This document shows, one piece after another, positions 41,622-50,255 of a DNA stretch of 64,000 nucleotides. Position 1 is the first letter of the stretch. The number at the start of each line of letters is the position of its first letter. Under the pieces are notes generated by a model. The model had not been told where the DNA came from. It saw nothing but the letters and a program-made list of their open reading frames with translations, and ran no database searches. Source of the stretch: Streptomyces sp. PT12 (GTDB taxonomy: Bacteria; Actinomycetota; Actinomycetes; Streptomycetales; Streptomycetaceae); assembly GCF_003311645.1 (NCBI RefSeq), contig NZ_QEST01000243.1:39682-103681 (forward strand). The letters run 5' to 3'. The position numbers and the translations under genes were made by a program.

Positions 41622-43205
41622 GGCGCGGTCGCGCACGGGGACCGCGAGCGAGCGCAGGCCCTCTTCGAGCTCGCCGTCCACGAGCGCGTGCCCTTCGCGC
41701 GCGACGCGATCCAGCACGGCGGCCAGCTCGGCGCGGTCGGTGACGGTGTGGCGGGTCAGCGGCCGCGGCTCCATGTCCCGCAGCCTGGCGGCGCGTTCCT
41801 CCGTCGGCAGGTCGGCGAGCAGCACCCGGCCCATCGAGGTGGCGTAGGCGGGGAAGCGGGTGCCGACGGCGATGTCGACGCTCATGATGCGCACGGTCGG
41901 GACGCGCGCCGCGTACCGGATGTCGTCCCCGGCCAGCACGGCCAGGGAGGCCGACTCGTGGACCCGCTCGACCAGGCGGGCCAGGTGCGGCCCGGCGATC
42001 CGCGGCAGCGTCAGCCCCGAAAGATCGGCGTATCCCAGCTCAAGCACCCGGGGCAGAGGGCGGAAGACCTCTCCTGACCCGGCCGTTCCCGTCCTGGCGA
42101 CGTAGCCCGCGTGCTCCAGCGTGATCAGCGAACGGCGCACGGTGGCCCTGGCGAGACCGGTGGCGCGCGCCAACTCGCCCAGGGTGCACGCCGGACGGGC
42201 GGCGTCGAACGACGCGAGCACGGCCAGGCCGCGGGCCAGGGACTCCACGAACCCGGCGCCCAGCTCGTGCTTCGCGGCGCGGAGGCGGGCCGCGACGGCC
42301 CAGGACGCGGACCCGGCGGCGGATTCGGGAGGGGCCTCGGGAGGGGCCTCGGGCGCGGCGGGCGGCGGGGGAGCTGCCAGGGTGGCTTCCATGGCGGCGA
42401 CCGCGCGGCGCAGCGGCGGAAGCAGCTCGCGGCGCAGGCTCGCCAGGCTGTGCCGACTGGTGTGGCTGACCACGCTGGCCGCGCAGACAGGCCGCCCGTC
42501 GCCGCCGCGCACCGGCAGGGCGATGGCGATCAGCCCCGGCTCGATGAGCTGGTCGTCATCGGAGCGCCCCGCGCGGGCGGCGGCGGCCACGCGGTCCTCG
42601 AACGACGCGGCGCCGCGCGCGGCCGCCCCCGGAGGAACGGCGGGGAACGCCGCGCGGTCCGGGTCGGCCGCCCTGCGCTCGCGCCAGCGCTCCCAGTCCC
42701 GCGGGCCCCAACCGGCCGCGAACAGCGCGCCGGGCGCGCCGCACTCCGCTGGCAGCAGGTCGCCGAGGCGGAAGGCCAGGGACATCGCCCGCCGCCGCGT
42801 CGCCTGGTGGACGAAGCGCACCCCGTCCCCGTCGGGCACCGCGAGCGACACGGACTCGTCGAGCGCGTCGGCCAGCTCGTCCACCCGCCCGCCCAGCAGC
42901 TCGGGGACGCGGCAGGCCGCGAGGTAGGCGTTGCCCACCTCCATCAGCCGCGGCGCGAGCACCGCCGCCTTGTCCTCCCACCGCACATGGCCAAGGCGCG
43001 CCAGGGTGCCGAGCGTGCGGTCGACCGTGGAACGGGCCTGGCCGGTGAGCCGGGTCAGCTCGCCCGCCGACAGGCCGCCGCCCCCCGCGGCGAGCGCGCG
43101 CAGTACGGCCAGCCCGCGCAGCAGCGGCCCCACCGCCTCGGGCGGCGGCGCCGATGTCGTCGTGGTCGTGGTCGTGGTCGTCGTGGCCGGACTGGGCGTC
43201 GCCAT
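41463..43205 (-). CDS. Double IclR-family regulator (two fused IclR units)
   Basis: 580 residues, about twice a normal IclR protein (250-280). Unit 1 (about residues 25-270): HTH in GLSAGELTRLTGQARSTVDR, then an effector domain. A Pro/Ala linker (PPPPAAPEAPPEAPPE) leads to unit 2 (about 310-570): HTH CTLGELARATGLARATVRR and effector domain ending VSTHAGRRTAAEASAALLPP. The start ATG at 43205 has GAGGAGG upstream. It faces pcaI across a 127-bp gap with paired GTTC...GAAC repeats and is the likely pca regulator; IclR proteins (PcaR, PcaU) control protocatechuate genes elsewhere. N-terminal poly-Thr stretch. Confidence 0.9.
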   Translation of the reverse strand: MATPSPATTTTTTTTTTSAPPPEAVGPLLRGLAVLRALAAGGGGLSAGELTRLTGQARSTVDRTLGTLARLGHVRWEDKAAVLAPRLMEVGNAYLAACRVPELLGGRVDELADALDESVSLAVPDGDGVRFVHQATRRRAMSLAFRLGDLLPAECGAPGALFAAGWGPRDWERWRERRAADPDRAAFPAVPPGAAARGAASFEDRVAAAARAGRSDDDQLIEPGLIAIALPVRGGDGRPVCAASVVSHTSRHSLASLRRELLPPLRRAVAAMEATLAAPPPPAAPEAPPEAPPESAAGSASWAVAARLRAAKHELGAGFVESLARGLAVLASFDAARPACTLGELARATGLARATVRRSLITLEHAGYVARTGTAGSGEVFRPLPRVLELGYADLSGLTLPRIAGPHLARLVERVHESASLAVLAGDDIRYAARVPTVRIMSVDIAVGTRFPAYATSMGRVLLADLPTEERAARLRDMEPRPLTRHTVTDRAELAAVLDRVAREGHALVDGELEEGLRSLAVPVRDRASRAVAAVNVSTHAGRRTAAEASAALLPPLRDAAAAITADLRVASRFAPVRPL

Positions 43206-43276
43206 CGTGGAACGGCCCTCCTCGTCGCTCCCATTGACAGTGCGGCGGAGCCGAGCCCACACTCGAACCCGCAGCC

Positions 43277-43305
43277 GTTCGCGAACAATAGTTCACCAGG
43301 CGAAC
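43277..43305 (+). promoter_or_regulatory. Paired GTTC/GAAC inverted repeats before pcaI
   Basis: GTTCGCGAAC (43277-43286) is a perfect 10-bp palindrome. GTTC-n7-GAAC follows at 43291-43305. The two are in the 127-bp gap between the double IclR gene and pcaI. The GTTCG core resembles operators of IclR-type pca regulators (recall). Two sites may match the two DNA-binding domains of the fused protein. Confidence 0.6.
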
Positions 43306-43332
43306 GCCCGACGTCGAGGGGGCGCACCTCCC

Positions 43333-44193
43333 ATGGCCGACATCCGCTCCCTCCACGACGCCGTGGCCGACCTGATCCACGACGGCGACACCGTGGCCAT
43401 GGAGGGCTTCACCCATCTCATCCCGTTCGCCGCCGCCCATGAGCTGATCCGGCAGGGGAGGGCCGATCTGACCCTGGTCAGGATGACCCCCGACGTCGTC
43501 TACGACCAGCTCATCGGCGCGGGCCTGGCCGCCAGGCTCGTCTTCTCGTGGGGAGGCAACCCCGGCGTCGGGTCGTTGCACCGCTTCCGCGACGCCGTGG
43601 AGAACGGCTGGCCGCGCCCGCTCGCGCTGGACGAGCACAGCCACGCGGGCATGGCCAACCGCTATGTGGCCGGGGCATCGGGCCTGCCGTTCGCCGTGCT
43701 GCGCGGCTACCGGGGCAGCGACATCCCGCGCCGCACGGACACCGTGGCGACCGTCGTCTGCCCGTTCACCGGCGCGGAGCTGGCGGCCGTCGCCGCGCTC
43801 AACCCCGATGTCACCGTCATCCACGCCCAGCGCGCCGACCCCGCGGGGAACGTTCAGCTGTGGGGCCTGACGGGCGTGCAGAAGGAGGCGGTGCTCGCCG
43901 CCCGCCGCGTGCTGGTGACCGTCGAGGAGGTCGTCCCCGCCCTGGAGCCACGCCCCGGCGCGCTCACGCTGCCGACGTGGGTCGTCGACGCCGTCGCCGT
44001 GGTCCCCGGCGGCGCCCACCCCTCCTACGCGGCCGGCTACTCGACGCGGGACAACGCCTTCTACCGGGAGTGGGACGCCATCTCCCGCGACCGGGAGACC
44101 TTCACGGCCTGGCTCGACACCCAGGTCCGCACCCAGGTCCGCACCCGGGCCCGCACCCAGGTCAGCCCCAGGGAAGGAGCCACGCCCCGATGA
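43333..44193 (+). CDS. pcaI: 3-oxoadipate CoA-transferase alpha subunit
   Basis: 286 residues. Class I CoA-transferase subunit A: the GFTHLIPFAAAHELIRQ and FSWGGNPGVGS regions, and HAQRADPAGNVQLWG. With PcaJ it moves CoA from succinyl-CoA to 3-oxoadipate. It is divergent from the IclR gene and first in pcaIJFHGBL. The C-terminus has a recent 12-bp tandem repeat (Thr-Gln-Val-Arg units, 44119-44164), beyond the conserved domain. Its stop overlaps pcaJ. Confidence 0.93.
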   Translation: MADIRSLHDAVADLIHDGDTVAMEGFTHLIPFAAAHELIRQGRADLTLVRMTPDVVYDQLIGAGLAARLVFSWGGNPGVGSLHRFRDAVENGWPRPLALDEHSHAGMANRYVAGASGLPFAVLRGYRGSDIPRRTDTVATVVCPFTGAELAAVAALNPDVTVIHAQRADPAGNVQLWGLTGVQKEAVLAARRVLVTVEEVVPALEPRPGALTLPTWVVDAVAVVPGGAHPSYAAGYSTRDNAFYREWDAISRDRETFTAWLDTQVRTQVRTRARTQVSPREGATPR

Positions 44194-44981
44194 CCGCCGA
44201 CCCGACCGCCGACTGGACCGCCGACTGGACGCCCGACGAGCTGATGGAGGTCAACGCCGCCCGCGCGCTGGCCGGAGCCCGCACGTGCTTCGTCGGCATC
44301 GGCCTGCCAAGCACGGCCGCCAACCTCGCGCGCCGCACCGTCAACCCCGGCCTGACGCTGATCTACGAGTCGGGGGCCATCGGCGCCCGCCCCGCCAGGC
44401 TGCCGCTGTCCATCGGCGACGGCGAGCTGGCCGACACGGCGGACGCGGTGGTCCCGGTGCCCGAGATGTTCAACTACTGGCTCCAGGGCGGGCGCATCGA
44501 CGTCGGCTTTCTCGGCGCCGCCCAGGTGGACCGTTTCGCCAACGTCAACACCACCGCCGTCAGCCGCGGTCCAGGGCGGCCCGAGATCCGGCTGCCGGGC
44601 GCGGGCGGCGCCCCCGAGATCGCCGCGGGCTGCGGCCGCGTGCTGCTGGTGCTGCGCCACTCGCGGCGCGGCTTCGTGCCCCGCCTCGACTTCGTCACCA
44701 CCGTCGGCCATGGCACGGGCCCTGGCGACCGGGCCGCGCTCGGGCTGCCGGGGCGCGGCCCCGTCGCCGTCATCACCGACCTGGGCGTGCTGACCCCCGA
44801 CCCCGGCACCGCCGAGCTGACGCTCACCGCGCTGCACCCCGGCGTGACCGTGGACCGGGTGCGCGCCGCAACGGGCTGGGAGGTGCGGGTCCCCCGTGAC
44901 CCGGCCGTCACCGAGCCCCCGACCGGCGATGAGCTGGCCGCGCTGCGCGCCCTCAAGTCCCCGCGGGAGGAAGCCGCATGA
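44190..44981 (+). CDS. pcaJ: 3-oxoadipate CoA-transferase beta subunit
   Basis: 263 residues. Subunit B carries the catalytic Glu in LTLIYESGAIGA, the family's acceptor of CoA thioester. Other motifs: CFVGIGLPSTAANLARR and GGRIDVGFLGAAQVDRFANV. It works with PcaI in the beta-ketoadipate pathway. ATGA overlaps on both sides couple it to pcaI and pcaF. The first residues hold a small Ala-Asp-Trp-Thr repeat. Confidence 0.94.
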   Translation: MTADPTADWTADWTPDELMEVNAARALAGARTCFVGIGLPSTAANLARRTVNPGLTLIYESGAIGARPARLPLSIGDGELADTADAVVPVPEMFNYWLQGGRIDVGFLGAAQVDRFANVNTTAVSRGPGRPEIRLPGAGGAPEIAAGCGRVLLVLRHSRRGFVPRLDFVTTVGHGTGPGDRAALGLPGRGPVAVITDLGVLTPDPGTAELTLTALHPGVTVDRVRAATGWEVRVPRDPAVTEPPTGDELAALRALKSPREEAA

Positions 44982-46171
44982 GCCTCGTGACCACGCGCGA
45001 CGTCTATATCGCCGACGCCGTCCGCACCCCGGTGGGCCGCTACGGTGGCGCCCTGTCGGGCGTGCGCCCCGACGACCTGGCCGCCCACGTGATCCGCGCC
45101 CTGCTCGACCGCTCGCCCGCCCTCGACCCGGCGAAGGTCGACGACGTGGTCATCGGGAACGCCAACGGCGCGGGCGAGGAGAACCGCAACGTCGGCCGCA
45201 TGGCCGCCCTGCTGGCCGGGCTGCCGCCCACGGTGCCCGGCGCGACCGTCAACCGGCTGTGCGCCTCGGGCCTCGAGGCCGTGATCCAGGCCGCCCGCGC
45301 GGTCGCGGTCGGGGACGCCTCGGTCGTCGTCGCCGGGGGCGTGGAGTCCATGAGCCGCGCGCCATGGGTGCTGCCCAAGCCGGAGCGCGCCTTTCCCACG
45401 GGCCACCAGGAGCTGCACTCCACCACGCTCGGCTGGCGCATGGTCAACCCCCGCATGCCGCCCGAGTGGACCGTTCCGCTGGGCGAGGGCGCCGAGCTGA
45501 TCGCCGCCAAGCACGGCATCGGCCGCGCGCGGCAGGAGGCGTTCGCCCTGGCCAGCCACGCCAGGGCGGCCCGCGCCTGGGCCGAAGGACACTACGCGGC
45601 CGAGGTCGTGCCCCTCCCCGGCGTCGACCTGCCACGCGACGAGAGCGTCCGCGACGGCGGCACCCCGGAGGCGCTGGCCAGGATCAGGCCCGCCTTCCGC
45701 CCCGACGGCACCGTCACCGCCGCCACCTCGTCCCCGCTGAACGACGGCGCGGCGGCGCTGCTCATCGCCGACGAGCGCGGCATCGAGCTCACCGGCCGCA
45801 CGCCGCTTGCCCGCGTCGCCGCCTCGGCCGTCACCGGCATCGAGCCGCAGTGGTACGGCCTCGGCCCGGTGGCCGCCGTCACCGCCGCGCTGCGCAGGGC
45901 CGGGCGGCGCTTCGACCAGCTGCGCACGGTCGAGCTCAACGAGGCGTTCGCCGCCCAGGTGCTTGGCTGCCTGGCCGAGCTGCCCGACCTCGACCCGGCC
46001 CTGGTCAACCCGCGCGGCGGAGCCCTGTCCATCGGCCACCCGCTGGGCGCGTCCGGCGCCCGCCTGGCCGGCGCCGTCGCCCACCAACTCGCCGCGCACG
46101 ACACGGGAGTCGGCGTCGCCGCCCTGTGCGTGGGCGTCGGCCAGGGGCTCGCCCTGGTACTCGAAAGGTGA
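44978..46171 (+). CDS. pcaF: 3-oxoadipyl-CoA thiolase
   Basis: 397 residues, thiolase II fold. Active-site Cys in TVNRLCASGLEAV, His in SIGHPLGASGARL, second Cys in VAALCVGVGQGLAL. It starts YIADAVRTPVGRYGGALSGV, the common N-terminus. It splits 3-oxoadipyl-CoA to succinyl-CoA and acetyl-CoA, the last step of the pathway. Overlaps pcaJ by 4 bp; 8 bp separate it from pcaH. Confidence 0.95.
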   Translation: MSLVTTRDVYIADAVRTPVGRYGGALSGVRPDDLAAHVIRALLDRSPALDPAKVDDVVIGNANGAGEENRNVGRMAALLAGLPPTVPGATVNRLCASGLEAVIQAARAVAVGDASVVVAGGVESMSRAPWVLPKPERAFPTGHQELHSTTLGWRMVNPRMPPEWTVPLGEGAELIAAKHGIGRARQEAFALASHARAARAWAEGHYAAEVVPLPGVDLPRDESVRDGGTPEALARIRPAFRPDGTVTAATSSPLNDGAAALLIADERGIELTGRTPLARVAASAVTGIEPQWYGLGPVAAVTAALRRAGRRFDQLRTVELNEAFAAQVLGCLAELPDLDPALVNPRGGALSIGHPLGASGARLAGAVAHQLAAHDTGVGVAALCVGVGQGLALVLER

Positions 46172-46179
46172 CCCGTCCC

Positions 46180-46947
46180 ATGACACCCACCCAGCGGGAC
46201 ATCGACGCCGAGATGGCCGCCCACCGGGCGGCATACCGGCGTGAACGCGCGTCCGGCGCCCCCGCCTCCGACCATCCGCCGCGCGACTACCCGCCCTACC
46301 GCGGCAGCGCGCTGCGCCACCCCACCAGGCCGCTGGTCGCCGTGGCACTCGACCCCGAGGCGGTGGAGCTGCACGGGCCCGTCTTCGGCGACTCCGACGT
46401 CTCCCCGCTCGACGCCGACCTGACGCGGCAGCACGGCGGCGAGCCCCAGGGCGCGCGGATCACCGTCACCGGCAGGCTGCTGGACCGGGCGGGCCGCCCG
46501 GTGGCGGGCCAGCTCGTCGAGATCTGGCAGGCCAACGCCGCGGGCCGCTACGCCCACCGCCTCGACCGCCACCCCGCGCCGCTCGACCCGCACTTCACCG
46601 GCGCTGGCCGGGCGCTGACCGGGCCCGACGGCTCCTACCACTTCACCACCATCCAGCCTGGCGCCTACCCCTGGCGCAACCACGACAACGCCTGGCGCCC
46701 CGCTCACATCCACTTCTCGGTCTTCGGCACGGCGTTCACCCAGCGCCTGGTGACGCAGATGTACTTCCCCGGCGACCCGCTCATGGCGCACGACCCGGTC
46801 CTGTGCTCCGTCACCGACGACGACGCACGGCGGCGCCTCGTGGCGACCTACGACCACGCGCTCTCGCGCCCCGAGTGGTCGCTCGGCTACCGGTGGGACA
46901 TCGTCCTCGACGGCCCCCGCGCCACATGGGCCGAGGAGGGCCGGTGA
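46180..46947 (+). CDS. pcaH: Protocatechuate 3,4-dioxygenase beta subunit
   Basis: 255 residues. Fe(III) ligands of intradiol dioxygenases are visible: Tyr in IQPGAYPWRNHDN, the two His in WRPAHIHFSVFG, and Tyr in RLVTQMYFPGD. The beta-subunit N-terminus with YPPYRGSALRHPTRPL is typical. It cleaves protocatechuate to 3-carboxy-cis,cis-muconate with PcaG. GTG of pcaG overlaps its end. Confidence 0.96.
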   Translation: MTPTQRDIDAEMAAHRAAYRRERASGAPASDHPPRDYPPYRGSALRHPTRPLVAVALDPEAVELHGPVFGDSDVSPLDADLTRQHGGEPQGARITVTGRLLDRAGRPVAGQLVEIWQANAAGRYAHRLDRHPAPLDPHFTGAGRALTGPDGSYHFTTIQPGAYPWRNHDNAWRPAHIHFSVFGTAFTQRLVTQMYFPGDPLMAHDPVLCSVTDDDARRRLVATYDHALSRPEWSLGYRWDIVLDGPRATWAEEGR

Positions 46948-47528
46948 CGGGCGGCACCGCGGCGCTGCCGCCGACGCCCTCGCAGACGGTCGGCCCGTTC
47001 TTCGGCCACGCCCTGCCGTTCGCCGGCGGCGGCGACCTCGCGCCCGCGGGTCACCCCGGGGCCGTCACCGTGCACGGCCGGGTCCACGACGGCGCGGGGC
47101 GGCCCGTTCCCGACGCGATCGTCGAGCTGTGGCAGAACGCCCCCGAAGGCCGCCCGCCGCGCGCGCCCGGCTCGCTGGCCCGCCGCGACGGCGATCTCTC
47201 CCAGGAGTTCACGGGGTTCGGCAGGGTCGCCACGGACGCCGATGGCCGCTGGTCGGCCCGCACGCTGCCGCCGGGGGCGCGCGGGGGGCACGCGCCGCAT
47301 GTGAGCGTGTGCGTGTTCGCGCGCGGCCTGCTGCACCACCTCTTCACGCGCCTGTACCTCCCCGACGACCGCGCGGCCCTCGCCGCCGATCCGCTGCTCG
47401 CCTCGCTCGACCCCGCCCGCCGCGCGACGCTGGTGGCGAAGGCCGAGCCGCTCGGACCCGCTCGGCGCTACCGCTTCGACATCCACCTCCAGGGCGAGAA
47501 GGAGACGGTCTTCCTTGATCTCCGATGA
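46944..47528 (+). CDS. pcaG: Protocatechuate 3,4-dioxygenase alpha subunit
   Basis: 194 residues. Family start PPTPSQTVGPFFGHALPF; intradiol core VHDGAGRPVPDAIVELWQ; HAPHVSVCVFARGLLHHL and RLYLPDD near the end. Alpha subunits do not bind iron but build the active site with PcaH. Its last codons lie within a 15-bp triplicate that also encodes the first residues of PcaB. Confidence 0.95.
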   Translation: MTGGTAALPPTPSQTVGPFFGHALPFAGGGDLAPAGHPGAVTVHGRVHDGAGRPVPDAIVELWQNAPEGRPPRAPGSLARRDGDLSQEFTGFGRVATDADGRWSARTLPPGARGGHAPHVSVCVFARGLLHHLFTRLYLPDDRAALAADPLLASLDPARRATLVAKAEPLGPARRYRFDIHLQGEKETVFLDLR

Positions 47529-48936
47529 CCGGATCTCCGATGACCGGATTTCCGATGACCGCGCCCCCGACGTGGGCCTGCTCTCCCCCGGGTGGGCGGG
47601 CTCCGCGGCCGAGGCCGCCACCGGCGACGCGGCGTTCGTGCGCGCGATGCTGGACGCCGAGGCGGCGCTCGCGCGCGCCCGCGCCGCGGTCGGCCTCACC
47701 TCGGCCGAGGCGGCCGAGGCCGTCTCACGCGCCGCCGAAACGGCGCGCATCGATCCGCGCGCGCTGGCGTTGCGCGCCCGCGCGAGCGGCAACCCCGTGA
47801 TCCCCCTCGTCGATGAGCTGACCCGCGCGGTCGCCGCCCGCGACGAGGCGGCGGCCGACCATGTGCACCGCGGCGCGACGAGCCAGGACATCCTGGACAC
47901 CGCGCTCATGACGACGGCGCGCCGGGCGCGCGGGGCCGTGCTCGCCGATCTGGCGCGCACCGCCGAGGCCGTGGCCGCGCTGGCCGAGGCCCACCGCGCC
48001 ACGCCGATGCCCGGCCGCACCCTGACCCAGCACGCGGTCCCCACCACCTTCGGCCTCAAGGCCGCGGGGTGGCACACCCTTGTCACCGCCGCGCGCGACC
48101 GCCTGGCCGGGCTCCCCCTGCCCGCCCAACTGGGTGGCGCCGCGGGCACGTTGGCGGCGTTCACGGCGGAGGCCCCGGCCATGGCCCCTGGCGGCGCGTG
48201 GGGCCCCGAGGGCGACCCCGGCGTGCGCCTGCTGCGCGTGTACGCGCGCGAGACGGGCCTGGACGAGCCCGCCGTTCCCTGGCACGCGCTGCGGGCACCG
48301 GTCGCCGACCTGGGGTGCGCGCTGGCGCTGACCACGGGCGCGCTGGGGAAGATGGCCGCCGATGTGCTGGTGCTGTCGCGGACCGAGGTGGGGGAGGTCG
48401 CCGAGGGGCGGGGCGGTGGATCCTCGGCCATGCCGCACAAGCGCAACCCCGTGCGCGCCACCCTGATCGCCGCCGCGGCCCGGCAGGCTCCCGCGCTCGC
48501 GGCGACGCTGCTCGGCTCGCTCGCCGCGGAGGACGAACGCCCCGCCGGAGCCTGGCACGCGGAGTGGCAGGCGCTGCGCGAGCTGCTGCGCCTCGCCGGT
48601 GGCGCGGCCCGCGACGCCGCGGAGCTGGCCGAGGGCCTGCGCGTCGACCCCGCGCGCATGCGGCGGAATCTGAACGCGACCCGCGGGCTCGTCGTCAGCG
48701 AGCGGCTGGCCCTCGCCCTCACCCCGCTGCTCGGCCGCCCCCGCGCCCGCCGCCTGCTCGACGCGGCCGCGCGCGACGCGGCCGCGCGCGGCGTCGCCCT
48801 CGCCGACGCGCTGCTGGCCGCCGAGCCCTCGCTCGCCGACCGCATGCCCGGCCTCGCCGCCCTCGCCGACCCCTTGGACCACCTCGGCTCCGCCGCCTCC
48901 CTCGTCGACCGCGCACTCGGCCGGTGCGCCCCATGA
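47515..48936 (+). CDS. pcaB: 3-carboxy-cis,cis-muconate cycloisomerase
   Basis: About 473 residues, fumarase/aspartase superfamily. Motifs: HRGATSQDILDTALM, QHAVPTTFGLKAAG and the signature GGGSSAMPHKRNPVRA. It makes 4-carboxymuconolactone. No ATG is in frame near the domain: the frame is open from TTG at 47515 (used here) and has a GTG at 47572. The stretch between is three 15-bp copies (ISDDR). The GTG would give a length closer to other PcaB proteins. Confidence 0.92.
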   Translation: MISDDRISDDRISDDRAPDVGLLSPGWAGSAAEAATGDAAFVRAMLDAEAALARARAAVGLTSAEAAEAVSRAAETARIDPRALALRARASGNPVIPLVDELTRAVAARDEAAADHVHRGATSQDILDTALMTTARRARGAVLADLARTAEAVAALAEAHRATPMPGRTLTQHAVPTTFGLKAAGWHTLVTAARDRLAGLPLPAQLGGAAGTLAAFTAEAPAMAPGGAWGPEGDPGVRLLRVYARETGLDEPAVPWHALRAPVADLGCALALTTGALGKMAADVLVLSRTEVGEVAEGRGGGSSAMPHKRNPVRATLIAAAARQAPALAATLLGSLAAEDERPAGAWHAEWQALRELLRLAGGAARDAAELAEGLRVDPARMRRNLNATRGLVVSERLALALTPLLGRPRARRLLDAAARDAAARGVALADALLAAEPSLADRMPGLAALADPLDHLGSAASLVDRALGRCAP

Positions 48937-50234
48937 ACGCCGCACCACTGAACGCCACGCCGCCGAGCGACGTTCCGCCGAGCGACGTTCCGCCGAACGA
49001 CGTTCCGCCGAACGACGCGCTGCCGCACCACCGCATGGCGGGGCCGCCCGATGGGCCCCCGCTGATCCTCGGCCCCTCGCTCGGCACATCGCTTGCCGTC
49101 TGGGAGCCCCAACTCGCCGCGCTGGCCCGCCATCACCGCGTGCTGCGCTTCGACCTGCCGGGCCATGGCCGTTCCGCCGCCTCCCCGCTGCCGCCGAACG
49201 GCGCGGCCAGGCTCGACGACCTGGCCGCGACGGTGCTGCGGCTGGCCGACGCGCGGGGCTGGGAGCGTTTCGCCTATGCCGGGATCTCCCTGGGCGGCGC
49301 CATCGGCCTCCACCTGGCCGCCCGTCACCCGGACCGCGTCTCGCGCCTCGCCGTGCTGTCGTCCTCCGCCCACTTCGGCCCGCCCGAGCCATGGCACGAA
49401 CGCGCCGCCACGGTGACCGCCCGCGGCACGGGCGCGCTGGTGCCGGGCCGCACCGGCGTCTGGTTCGCGCCCGAGGTGGCGGACACCCCGCTCGGCGCCG
49501 CGCTCCTGTCCGACCTGCGGTGCGCGGACGACGGCGCCTACGCCGCGTGCTGCGCCGCGCTCGCCGCCTGCGACCTGCGCGCCGACCTGCCCGCCATCAC
49601 CGCCCCCACCCTGGTGCTGACCGGACGCGACGACCCGGTGACCCCGCCAGCTCACGCCAGGGAGATCGCCGACGCCGTCCCCGGCGCCGACCTGGTGGAG
49701 ATCGCGCGCGCCGCGCACCTGGTCAACGTCGAACGCCCCGGTCCCGTGGGCGCCGCCCTGCTCGGCCACTTCGCCGAGCCCGACACCCCCGACACCCCCG
49801 CCGCCCCCGCCGCCCCCGCCGCCCGGGGCGGCGACCCCGGCACCGACGCCGCACGGCGCGCGGTCGGCACCGCCATCCGCAGGGCCGTCCTCGGCGACGC
49901 GCACGTGGACCGGGCCAGGGCCCGCACCACCGCGTTCACCGAGGACTTCCAGGACTTCCTCACCCGCTACGCCTGGGGCGAGATCTGGAACCGCCCCGGG
50001 CTCAGCCGCCGCGCCCGCAGCTGCGTCACGCTCACCGCCCTCGTGGCGGGCGGCCACCACGACGAGCTGGCCCTGCACACCCGGGCCGCGCTGCGCAACG
50101 GCCTGACCCCCGAGGAGATCGCCGAGGTGCTGCTCCAGACGGCCGTCTACTGCGGAGTGCCCGCCGCGAACGCCGCGTTCACCATCGCGGGAAGGGCCCT
50201 GCGCGAGGCGGACGGCGAGGAGCCCTCCCCCTGA
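48933..50234 (+). CDS. pcaL: Fused 3-oxoadipate enol-lactonase / 4-carboxymuconolactone decarboxylase
   Basis: 433 residues. Residues 1-35 are a Pro/Asp-rich tail of four 15-bp repeats. An alpha/beta hydrolase (PcaD) covers about 35-285, with nucleophile Ser in YAGISLGGAIGL and the catalytic Asp in LTGRDDPVTPP and His in AAHLVNVERP. An Ala/Pro linker leads to the PcaC decarboxylase domain (about 310-425: WGEIWNRPGLSRRARSCVTL, LTPEEIAEVLLQTAVYCGVP). The fusion, called PcaL in actinobacteria, carries out two consecutive steps. Last gene of the operon; a small hairpin follows. Confidence 0.95.
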   Translation: MNAAPLNATPPSDVPPSDVPPNDVPPNDALPHHRMAGPPDGPPLILGPSLGTSLAVWEPQLAALARHHRVLRFDLPGHGRSAASPLPPNGAARLDDLAATVLRLADARGWERFAYAGISLGGAIGLHLAARHPDRVSRLAVLSSSAHFGPPEPWHERAATVTARGTGALVPGRTGVWFAPEVADTPLGAALLSDLRCADDGAYAACCAALAACDLRADLPAITAPTLVLTGRDDPVTPPAHAREIADAVPGADLVEIARAAHLVNVERPGPVGAALLGHFAEPDTPDTPAAPAAPAARGGDPGTDAARRAVGTAIRRAVLGDAHVDRARARTTAFTEDFQDFLTRYAWGEIWNRPGLSRRARSCVTLTALVAGGHHDELALHTRAALRNGLTPEEIAEVLLQTAVYCGVPAANAAFTIAGRALREADGEEPSP

Positions 50235-50239
50235 CGGCG

Positions 50240-50255
50240 CACACCGGAGGGTGTG
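50240..50255 (+). terminator. Hairpin after pcaL
   Basis: CACACC-GGAG-GGTGTG: a 6-bp stem with a 4-nt loop, 5 bp after the pcaL stop. There is no T-run, as is common in high-GC genomes. It probably marks the end of the pca transcript. Confidence 0.5.

Noticed and set aside
41463-43205. Two separate IclR genes merged by a missing stop
   Set aside because: The linker is continuous and Pro-rich, there is no ribosome site or start codon context before unit 2, and both halves keep full codon bias.
48419-48424. GGATCC as a further regulator box
   Set aside because: It lies within the conserved GGGSSAMPHKRNP codons of pcaB and has no partner at 21 bp. GGATCC at 2247 is likewise inside a coding region with no partner.
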